Part shown: in pieces, positions 1 to 9,180 of the stretch
How positions within the stretch are numbered: the stretch's first letter is position 1
Layout of the letters: each line of letters begins with the position of its first letter
Notes under the pieces: model-generated
Told to the model about the DNA's origin: nothing
What the model saw: the letters and a program-made list of their open reading frames with translations, nothing else
Database searches by the model: none
Translations under genes and position numbers: made by a program
From: Krasilnikovozyma curviuscula
Taxonomy: Eukaryota > Basidiomycota > Tremellomycetes > Cystofilobasidiales > Mrakiaceae
NCBI GenBank assembly: GCA_014825775.1
Contig: MVAQ01000288.1
Location: forward strand, 1 to 23,759
Reading direction: 5' to 3'
DNA length: 23,759 nucleotides

Positions 1-2389
1 AACTACAGGAGGGGCTGTTGAAGAGGAAATGTGAGACGACTGTTGTCGCTGTTGCGATGGTGGGGGTGGTGGAGCCGGAGGTGTAGCTGCAGAAGGAGAA
101 GAAATGTTCAGCACCAGTTTAACTTGAGAGAAAAGTACTATGCTCACCAGGGTGAGGTTCGATAGCATCAATCGCTCGTTTAGCTTCCTTCCAAGCTTCC
201 AGATTCTACAAAAATAAAACAAATTTATCATCGATGGAGCATCAAACATCGTGGAAACAAGACTCGCCTGTTTGCACCAATCTCGGTGCATCGTAGCAAG
301 CGCAATGCTCATAGCACGGATATCAACGACCTTTTGTCTCTGAAACCTATCCAAATCAGCTTGGATTGTTTCAGAAGCGTACTTCAGGTCTTGTGCAGAC
401 AGGTGGAGCGCGTCTTCCAGCTGTGACCAAACACAATACCAGTCAGCCATTGCTACCAATGAGAGTCAGCAGAGTACTTACTTGAGAGATCTGATCTTTA
501 GTTTTTGAGATGTTATTTCTTCTCGTAGCTTCAGGATCGACATCCATCATGCCTGTGAGCGAGTGGCTGAGAGCGCTGAGGAAACCATAGCTCGACCCAG
601 ACGATCTACCTGCCCTTAAGGAACTAACGCCGGAAAGACTGCTCGAGGAAGGCTTTGCTGTTATTCTTGAAGTGATTGAGTCTTGTTGCGCTGAAGCGGA
701 GGAGGGGATAGTCGAGGAGTCCACTTCTTCGAATGAAGAACCCGAGCCGTGACTGCCGGCTTCATCGCCATTGCCACTGGATACTGCCGAAGTTGATGGT
801 TGGGTAGATGATGAGACTTTTGGCGGCGAAACGGGAACTCCTGCAGCTCGAAGAGCATCTTCCACTCGTTTTGCCTCAGCCTCACTCTTTTCCAATCCTT
901 CGAGGTACACCTTCTTCGAATCGATAGAATCGACCGTCATTTCATACTGGAGGTTCTTTTGGTGACGATATGCCAGCAGCTTCTTGATTGTGCTTCCGAA
1001 CTGGGTGTAGGTGTTGAGCGGTTCAGTCCATTCAGTTTCCCATGATTGAAGCTGCGACGAAGAATGGTCACATCAGAGATAGCGCTCAAAAAATCACAAA
1101 GTAAATACATCTTACAAGTTGTGCAGTTGACATGTACGTGGCATCAACAGCCTGTCCAGTTTTCTCTATCGCATTCGAAAGCGACCCAGTTTCGGTAACA
1201 CTAAATCCGTTTAGCACAGCCCCGAGCTCAGCGTAGTCGTGCGAGTGTTCTATCAACCATTAAAAACAAGGTCAGAACGAACTCTGGCTTCAAGCAGTCA
1301 GACACTCTCACCTCCCCATCGCTTCATCACCCTTCTGTTGACTTTCTCTAATCCACCGCTGAGATGTGTGACGAACTTGTTGGTAAACGCTTCACTCTCC
1401 AGGAACCTCGTATCTGGATTTCGTAATGGTTGAGCAGCTGAGGGGTTTGGAAGGGCAGCATATGCTTCAAAGTTTGTTCCTGAAGTTGGGTCGTGAGCAG
1501 GCGCCTTGAGTGGGTTCTTTGGGAGAAGGGAGAGAGGTGGCGAGTGTAGGATTTCGGTCTGAAGTAATGACGAAGGGCGAGAAGATGATGAGCAAGAGCT
1601 ACCAAGCTACCAGAAGTAGGTCCACTGATAGACTTTGAGACTAACCCAGCTAACACCTCCGTCTAGGAACCTCAGAAACACCTTGTCCATTCCCAGAATA
1701 GGGTGAGCCCCAATCCTTCTCAAGAAATCCTCCAACATTCTCTTCCTCTTTGAGATCATCGCAGCATCTTCTTTTGCTTTATTCTGCTTTACGGCATAGT
1801 CTACTACTGTTGATTTCGGCGGGATAGGTGGGACGATTAGCGTTGGGTAGAGCGACGCCAGTGAGTTTCTGAAAGAAGCAAACTCTGAGTATCGACGGTA
1901 TGATGTCGCAGGCTGTGTAATAAAACAGAAAGGAGGTTATGGGGAAACGATAAAGCTGGTCAATAGAGATACTCGACGCTACTAGGAGCAACCCAAAGCG
2001 AAGCGAGATGGATCTGAGTACTCACTCCGGCTTTGATCACGTATACAATATAAGAAGACCCTCCTTCAGTCGTCTTATGAGCATCCACAATCTAATGAGC
2101 AGGATAAAATGGATCATCAGCAGGGAGCAAGCACATTCAGGCAGCAATTCTCCGGCAGCGAAGCCAAAGCGAGCACTGGAGGAGGACGTCGTGGAGACTA
2201 GTTGCCTCTTTCCTGCTGAAGAAACGCACTTACCTCTATTGACCATCCTTCAGTCTGTAGGTACTTCTCTAGCTCAGTTTCTCGTCCAGACTGGGCTCTT
2301 GAGACCATCAGCGGGGGTTTGGGAGAGGGAACAGCTGGGGCTACTGGTGTTGGTTGCTCAGGATCGAAAGGATCTGGTGAAGTAGTCAT
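1..2389 (-). CDS. SNX41: Sorting nexin SNX41/ATG20 family, PX-BAR protein (3' end outside window)
   Basis: Phosphoinositide-binding sorting nexin of endosomes. Family members pair with Snx4/Atg24 for endosome-to-Golgi retrieval and selective autophagy. Exons on the minus strand: 2389-2234, 2091-2026, 1912-1646, 1558-1312, 1249-1116, 1051-482, 420-268, 205-148, and 86 to the window edge. All junctions keep the frame, giving 579 residues inside the window. The PX domain covers about residues 48-165: it has the RRYSEF phosphoinositide motif at 80-85, a PPIPPK loop at 102-107 and the following KRKRML helix. After it come the family block [16 protein letters not shown] and helical BAR-like segments ([18 protein letters not shown], then [16 protein letters not shown]). 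A Ser-rich disordered insert sits between the BAR halves and a Pro-rich segment is cut by the edge. The start at 2389 is chosen because the frame upstream overlaps the divergent VPS54 gene. The intron at 267-206 has a GC donor. SNX41 and ATG20 cannot be told apart by eye. Confidence 0.93.
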
Positions 2390-2549
2390 CGCCTTTGTAG
2401 TCCTATTTGTAGATCCTGCTCTTATATCCTGTAGGACTGAAGAATGGAATAATTGCCTTTGGTGGTTGAATGGGTGGTAGTGTGCACGCTCTGTGTTTGC
2501 ATTCCACCAGTCAAGCCACTTTCCAGATATTTTCGGCTGGAAACGAAAG
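2390..2549. promoter_or_regulatory. Shared divergent promoter of SNX41 and VPS54
   Basis: The two start codons (2389 minus, 2550 plus) are only 160 bp apart, so both 5' UTRs and core promoters must lie here or overlap the opposite gene. I see no clear TATA box. The promoter role is inferred from gene arrangement. Confidence 0.6.
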
Positions 2550-5500
2550 ATGGCCCCCTCAACTGTACCTGATATCGAGAGGATGGCCTCCCCAGCCCCC
2601 TCAGACTCTGTCATATCGATGGACGATCAGTTTTCGCTTACGGCAGGGGAATCTTCAAGGTTCGACTGGCAGAGAACAGACCGCTGTAAGTCTATTTCCT
2701 TGTTCAACTTTCTGTACCGCTCAATTGCATAAGATCCATATGTTTATTTGTATAATCTGACTCGTTGCCATTGGCTCTGGTGTCTCACTTTCCTGCGTGT
2801 AGTTCCCTCGACGTTCTCGCAAGCTGGCATGGACCTCAGCCAGCTGAACCTGGTGTCGCTCTCGAAGCCCTGGAATGCTCCAACCTCTGAACCCGGATTG
2901 AAGCAGAGTTTCCATGGTATGTTTTCTGACCTTGCGGCCTGTAGGGAGCTTGATTTTGAAGACTGACGCTGTCGACGACTCTGTTATACCTACACAGGAC
3001 TCGCCGCTGTCCTATCTCATCCTTCAAAACGACCAGCACCTCTGCGAGCTTCTCGAGTTCCTCTTCCATCCATTCCTCCCCCAGAACCTCTGCCCAAAGT
3101 CTCAAAGAAGGACTTCGAAGAATATCTGAAGGTCATCTCACCAGAATGGGACAGATTCGAAAAGGCACAAAAGGAGAACCATGACCCATCTTCCGCTAGT
3201 AGGAGGGTTTTCGAAGCTGGTGGAGATAGTTTTGCTATTCCCATTGGAGTGAGACCCAAAGAGCTCCTGCCTCTGAACACCATTCCACAGGTCTTCTTCG
3301 AACCAGAGTTCAACCTTGGCAACCCTCACACTTTCGACGTAGTAACAGAAACGGTACCAACTGCTGGTTCATCTAGATCTTTTGGAAAGCAGCTTCAAGC
3401 GTCAGTTTCTCTTGACGATCCTCCACCCTCTCTGAAGCCACTTCGACTGAAGGACGACGGCGAGCTCAGAACACCGACACCTCAGTCAGTCATGAATGAG
3501 CCTCTCGACAGCGAACCAACTCCGAAACCTGAGGATGTCTCAACAAACCAGCTACTTCAAGATAAAATGTCATACTATCTTGACATTGTGGAACAGCACC
3601 TGGTTCTTGAAATATCAAGAAGATCAGCTTCATTCTTTGCAGCTTTGACCAACCTTCAGGATCTGGAGTCGGAATCAAGTTCGTGCCTGTCTAGGATCGA
3701 ATCGCTTCGCAATGAACTGGATCTTTTAGACGACAACCAGGCAAAGAAAGGTCTAAGCGTTATCGAACTGCAGAGAGAGGTTGGAAGGCTGAAGAAGGTT
3801 GACCAGGGAATAACCGATATCAGAGGAATCGAAGAGGCAATCGGAATGATCAAGAACTTGGTTGGTAGTGGTTATGGGTATGATGCTGTCGACATCTGGG
3901 AGGAGGTCGAGTCCTGGCTTAGTAGGAAGGGTAAAAGGGAAGAGAAATCATTACAGCCTCCTTCAACGACAACAGCAACATCAACTGTCTCCGTCGACGA
4001 AAACTCGAACCTTGTTGTCCCACCAAAACGAGTATCATCAGTATCCCCCAAACATTCACCTTCAACCGTCGTCCCGTTACAACCTGCAATTTCATCGTCA
4101 TATTCACCACAGCCCCCTCCAACATCTAAAGACGGATCATCGCTTCCTCCTGTATCAGTTGCATCGGGTTCAAAACTACCACCTCTGACCCCAGCACTAG
4201 AACTTTCAACACTTTCGTCACTATCACACTTACCCAGCACATTGTCATCTCTATCGACCCTGATCGCCGTGCAATTAGAATCTGAACTCCAATCTGTTCT
4301 ACAGTTCGAACTCAATCATCCATCTTCCTTATCACAAGGGAAAGATGGGGAATCAAACAACGATGTGAATAGTGGGGCGGAACGATTCGTTGAAAAGATC
4401 AGGCCGTTGGTGGAGGGACTGCTGAGGGTGAGGAGTGGAGAGAAGATCGTCTCGGCCTACAAGGAGGTGGCCATCAAACAAGTCAGGGAAGCAATCCACA
4501 TTGTAAGTGTCTGTGTGGTTCTAATTGTACTTCTTCGTCAAGGCTGATTTTAAGTCCGAATTACGTTTCCTCAGCACATGCCTCTGGGACACGATCCGTC
4601 TGAAGACCATGATAGCTACACCTCTAACACTCCTATGGCCGAGAAAACTGCTAATTTGGCAAGAAAACTTAAAGATATGGAGCACTCCGAGTTCTTAGTT
4701 GTGGAGAAGAAGATGTTCAAAGGTCTCTTGGATTGTATCCAGCTTTTAGAGAAGTTTGCCAAGGGCGTAGAGGGCATTGTCGAGAAGTTCATGTAAGTGC
4801 CGGCCAAGGTTTGTCAATCTTGTTTTTGGCTAAGTACTAAGGTGATTTCGTGTCAAAACAGCGCAGCACGGGATGCCTCAAATCAAAACAATCCATACTT
4901 CCCATCTGTCCAGCTGTCCTCAGTTCCTACCCTTAACACAATTTCTTTGCCAAAACTTCAACAAGATCTTTCAGACGTTTTATCAACTGCAACTGAGCTT
5001 GCCAATTCCAGAGCATCAAAAGTGGTCGGCATACGAAACGACAAGCATTCGAAACTCAAACTACCCGAGTTCCTGGAAGTCTTCAACGAGGCGTGGTTGT
5101 TCGTTGTCAGTTGTGAGATTATTTGTAGAAAGATGATTGTAGGATTGAGAGGGACAATGGTTGTTCAGGTGAACTTTCCTGACGAGCACTTGATGTAGTC
5201 GCAGTTGCTGATCCTTTGCTGTTACAGGCGAAAACCTTCCTTCAAACATACCACTCGCAAAGGACAGCATCCTCTGCTCGATTGGTTGAGAACGAATTGT
5301 GGGCTCAAGTGGAAATCCCAGCATCCTATCAGCACGCGGTCAACCTCATCGTGGAAGCAGCTGTAACCGATCCGCCAGAGCTTGTTATCATTTCTTCGAC
5401 TCCTCCCTCCGCACCTCAGGCAGCTTCAGACCAGCAAGATGAACCCGGTGAAAAACTTCTCAAGATTGAAGACAAAACCTTCTTTGCTGTTTCAGCTACG

Positions 5501-7770
5501 CTGGAGGTGCTGATGCTGTTGGTGGACTACGTCAAAATCATCATCAATGTCGAAATTCTGACCACCGACGCGATGTCAAAAACGATCGAGTACCTAAAGG
5601 TAATATTCTTTTAGTACCCCTCTTACACACCTCTCTGTCTCTAACATCGTTCATGTCGTTTCTTTTTTTCCTCGTAGTCTTTCAACTCGAGAACGTGTCA
5701 AGTTGTTCTCGGTGCTGGTGCCATGAGGTCTGCTGGTCTGAAGAACATCACAGCCAAACATCTTGCACTAGCCTCTCAGTCCCTTTCGATAACAATCAGC
5801 CTCATTCCTTATATCCGTGAAACCCTCAGGCGTCATCTTAATTCAAAACAAGCAGTGATGCTGGTTGAATTCGACAAACTCAAACGAGTGAGTACTTTGA
5901 ATTATGGTCGCTGTCACAGAGCTTGTCCACTAACGAGCATGTTGTTACTTCCCGACTCAGGACTACCAAGAACATCAGAATGAGATCCATTCTAAACTCG
6001 TTGCTATCATGGCGGATCGTCTGGTACTTCACACCAAATCTCTACAGAGCATTGACTTCGAACAAGTTTCGAAGCATCTCGGTAAACCCAACGAGTACAT
6101 CGAACTGCTCGTAAAAGAAACTACGCAACTCCACAAGATTCTTTCAAAATACCTTCCACAGTCCATTGTCGAAGCTGTCATGAGCCAAGTCTTCGCTAGT
6201 ATGAACCACGCGCTGTCGCTGGAATTCGGGACTATCGAGGTGAAGACGGAAGCTGCGAAGGAGAGGTCAGTTCTTAAGGTCTAATTCTCTGTTCATACAT
6301 GACGTTGTTGACTGACTTCATCCTTTATGATCTTCGTGTAGAATGCTCATCGATGTCTCCTTCCTAGTTAACAAACTCACCGCTCTACCAAATATTACAC
6401 CTATTTCTAAGATTCTGGAGACACTGGTCAAAGACAAACAGCTTCCAAGGCGGCCTCTGGGCCAATCAATGCGGGGTCTGATGCGTCGAAGTAGTTCTCA
6501 AGGGAGTGGACCGAAGGATGAGGAAGCAGCTCCTACCTCGCTGATGGTACCCGAAGCAGATGAACTCATAGTCACTCCAGATGAGTCAGAATACAACTCC
6601 CCCCAAGTTCTAGACGTTCCCCTGCGGGCTGAATCACCTACGCCGCATGAGAGCGTTACAGAGGCTGAAATCACATCACCAGCAGAAGAAAATTCGCCAG
6701 CAGAACAGGAAAGTGCTGTCGCCTCTGATCCTTTGTCTCAACCAATACCATCTCCACCTCCATCTTCGCCTTTGGCATCGCGACTAGAGGCTCTTGCAGC
6801 CGGCGCGACCACTGAATCGCCGAAGCTGGCACCTGAACCGGAAGTGCAACCTACGGCTGCTCTAGAAGAGCTTCTTCCGACACAAGTTGCAGATTCTACC
6901 TCTCAACCTTCATCTACCGTATCAGTCAACTTCACCCCTACCAAGGCTACTTCCACCGCTGCCTCTGTATTCTCTCCAAAATGGACCTCTCCCCTCATAT
7001 CATCCCTTACCAAAGGTGTCCCATCAAAACCCGCGTCTCCCACCCAACAAAATTCTCCGCTTGGTAACAAACCCAGGTCAGCTTCTGCGCTGTCAGACAG
7101 GCTCGCTGCTGCCATGAAACGATCTGCATCTGGTCCTGGGCCGTCTGTCTTAGCGACATCAGAAGCTCAGCTTCCAGCAGCTTCAATACAGCCTTCTACT
7201 ATAACGGTAACATCAGTTCCTTTGGATGGGGTGAAAGAGGCTACAAGTGAACTTTCGACATCAACGGCGTCAGCTTCTGAATCGAATGACCAAGAACTAC
7301 CTCCATCGGTACCATTGAAAGATAAACTGTTATTTGATCCAGAGCCAGAGGTAGAATCTTCAGATCTCCAGACATTTGTTCCACCAACCATCATTATCGA
7401 ACCATCCATCAACAGTTCTGAAGCACATCTGGATGATCCTGTGGATGATACCCAAATCGCTTCGGTAAAGAGAGCAGAAGAAGTTGAGGTTGACGATCCG
7501 TTGATTACTCGTGAAGAATCAGTGACTGTGGAGGTACCTTCTGGAAATAAAGCAAATCCATTGGAGCTTGAGCCGGTCGTCGATGAACCACCACCCCCGA
7601 GGGAGGAGGCAGAGGAGGCAGAGGAGGCGCCGCCGTTGGAAGACACGGAAATTGCCACAACAGCACCTTTAGAGTCAAAAACTGTCCCTGTCGTAGAAGA
7701 TAACCAAGAACATCTGTTGGAAGAGCCAAAGTTGAGCGGAAATGAGGACAAGGTCGAAAAGGCGTCGTAG
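2550..7770 (+). CDS. VPS54: VPS54, GARP tethering complex subunit, with long disordered C-terminal tail
   Basis: Subunit of the Golgi-associated retrograde protein (GARP) complex, which tethers endosome-derived vesicles at the trans-Golgi. Exons: 2550-2685, 2803-2916, 2998-4502, 4575-4792, 4862-5168, 5228-5599, 5678-5887, 5961-6265, 6342-7770. All are in frame, giving 1531 aa. Family marks: LNTIPQVFFEPEFNL near residue 178; DKMSYYLDIVEQHLVLEIS at about 272, starting the coiled-coil N-terminal region; and the signature Vps54 block at about 843-970, containing SFNSRTCQVVLGAGAMRSAG and LKNITAKHLALASQSLS. Recognisable homology ends near residue 1090 (PISKILETLVKDKQLP). The remaining ~435 residues, all in the last exon, are Ser/Pro/Glu/Thr-rich and low complexity. 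Family members are usually about 900-1000 aa, so the tail is an extension. The start at 2550 is followed directly by a good frame; the upstream in-frame ATG at 2493 would extend into the promoter. Confidence 0.95.
7603..7629 (+). repeat. VPS54: 9-bp tandem repeat, three copies (Glu-Glu-Ala), in the VPS54 tail
   Basis: GAGGAGGCA occurs three times in a row, the last copy ending in G, and encodes (EEA)3 in the acidic disordered tail of VPS54. The unit length is a multiple of three, so copy-number changes would keep the frame. Confidence 0.9.
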
Positions 7771-7775
7771 AAACA

Positions 7776-7852
7776 GTGAGTGCTGCCCTTTATTCTCTTA
7801 AGTCTCAAGTTGTCGCTTATTAATCTTTGACTGACCTTTATTTTCCATAAAG
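7776..7852 (+). other. Possible 3' UTR intron of VPS54
   Basis: A GTGAGT donor begins six bases after the VPS54 stop codon. It is followed by a TTGACTGAC branch-like sequence, a pyrimidine-rich stretch and a TAAAG acceptor at 7852. Length (77 nt) and signals match the coding introns of this window. The junction would lie only a few nucleotides after the stop, too close to trigger the usual exon-junction form of nonsense-mediated decay. Inferred from sequence only. Confidence 0.45.
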
Positions 7853-8159
7853 TCTGTCTTTACTGTATCTATCGCCGTTTGTTTACACGCGGAAAGTTTT
7901 GCCCGGCTGAGAAGCGCGCATGATTAAGGATTTCGCTCAATTTTGTATGAAGAGTGTAGTATTCTGCACGTTCCACTGACGGCAAAACCTGTCCAACAGC
8001 AGTGCCTATTGCGCTCCGGATAGCTTTTCATTAGCAGAATTTCTATACGCAGCGTGTGCTGACATCGTCCAAGAAGCTGAGCTCTTTTGTTTACCCAATC
8101 AACGATCAACCTGATTGGAAAATGTTGAAACTTATAGCTGAAGAAACTTCTCTTGGGTG

Positions 8160-8780
8160 AGAGCTAGGTCTACACCACAGATTTGTAGGAAAAGGCGAGT
8201 TGACTGATATCGAAGCTCGTCCCATTCCATATCAAATTGCTGGGGCTCATCCGTAGAGCATCTTCGAGATCAGAGAATGAAAGTTAGATGATCCTCAGAG
8301 ATAACAGGGAGCAGCTGTCGCCTACACATCATCTCAAGCCAATGTCTCTTCAGCTCCTTCAGTCCCTCAGCAGCCATCATCAGCACCGAGAAGAGCCATA
8401 ACAAAGCTATACCCCAAGTGCGGCATCTCAGGACTATGCGTGCCAGGTCCATCTCATCTTTACGAACAAGGCGATGGAGGAAGAGCAAACATGACAGAGG
8501 ACGGAAGACCGGAAGCTTTGATTGAGGGGGAAGAATGGCGGGCGCAGAGATCAGCCTGAAGTACGAGATGACGGTGTTAACGAGGAGTATGTGCTGACAC
8601 TTCGAACGGTCGTGTGGTCGGGAGAAAACGCTTTCGAAGTCGACAGGCATACACTTTGTTTACTCTAAGGGGTTTCTTATTTTCGCGACTAGACAATGTC
8701 GTTGACGGGAGGAGTCGCTTTTGGAAGATCAGAGTCGATGGGGAAGGGAAGATCCGAGAACCGAGCAAAATGACTAGCAT
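8160..8780 (-). pseudogene. Doubtful coding remnant, minus strand
   Basis: Minus-strand stretches look more protein-like than random spacer but do not join into one gene. One stretch at about 8780-8695 carries HFARFSDLPFPIDSDLP before a stop. A 126-codon ORF at 8650-8270 includes the helical segment TWGIALLWLFSVLMMAAEGL. A ~38-codon stretch lies just downstream (DMEWDELRYQSTRLFLQ). The helical LLWLF...AAEG...RHWLE pattern loosely recalls the C-terminal region of fungal-specific transcription factors, but there is no Zn2Cys6 finger and little room for one before the next gene's promoter. It could be a decayed gene, a badly spliced real gene or chance. Confidence 0.2.
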
Positions 8781-8996
8781 ACGGTAACATGCGTGAGCTC
8801 ATATACAGCAAGCGATTCCGTCAAGTCAAATACTATGTTTCCTGAGCAGTGATCCTCTTTTGTCAACGCAAATTCAGCCTACTGAGCAATTCTGCTTGCA
8901 GGCAATGAATCAGTTCCAAGCAGCTCTCCTAGGGTGCCCTGCGACTTGTATCCCGTCCGTTTGATTGCTTTTACGCAGAGTCGTTAGCGTTTTATT

Positions 8997-9012
8997 ATTT
9001 ATATATATATAT
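8997..9012. repeat. (TA)n low-complexity tract
   Basis: A run of alternating TA lies about 165 bp upstream of the nuclease-phosphatase start. It may act as a nucleosome-poor or TATA-like promoter element; no function is shown. Confidence 0.8.
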
Positions 9013-9035
9013 TTTGAACAGGAAAAGTAGCCTAG

Positions 9036-9058
9036 AGAAAAAGAAAAAGAAAAAGAAA
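9036..9058. repeat. (GAAAAA)n purine tract
   Basis: Three near-perfect GAAAAA hexamers form a purine-only strand in the promoter of the downstream gene. Confidence 0.8.
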
Positions 9059-9168
9059 GGCGTGATGATCCGCAGGGGTTGTTTCCGAGTTGTTTTCGCC
9101 TGTGCGACGTTTGACCTGAACGTCTTCGGAAGAGAAGATTTAAAATTGCTCTCTGTAACAAGAAGACA

Positions 9169-9180
9169 ATGGTAAAATGA
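9169..9180 (+). promoter_or_regulatory. Minimal upstream ORF overlapping the nuclease-phosphatase start
   Basis: A three-codon ORF (Met-Val-Lys-stop) begins 8 bases before the main ATG. Its TGA overlaps the main start as ATGA. A scanning ribosome would meet this ATG first (context CAATGG), so translation of the main frame would need leaky scanning or termination-reinitiation, unless transcription starts downstream of it. Confidence 0.5.

Larger units (their letters stand above)
7853..9168. other. 1.3-kb spacer between VPS54 and the nuclease-phosphatase gene
   Basis: No convincing intact gene was found on either strand. It should contain the VPS54 3' end and the promoter of the next gene. It also contains AT and GAAAAA low-complexity tracts near 9000-9058 and minus-strand open stretches described separately as a doubtful gene remnant. 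Several TTGTTTAC sequences occur (about 7880, 8090 and 8655) and resemble forkhead-type sites, but the motif is short. Confidence 0.5.

Noticed and set aside
3872..4315. 147-codon minus-strand ORF opposite VPS54
   Set aside because: Antisense shadow of the Ser/Pro-rich coding exon, with Asp/Gly/Val-rich low complexity and no family resemblance.
7167..7808. 213-codon minus-strand ORF opposite the VPS54 tail
   Set aside because: Ser/Gly-rich mirror of the Pro/Glu/Ser-rich plus-strand exon; VPS54 frame continuity explains the openness.
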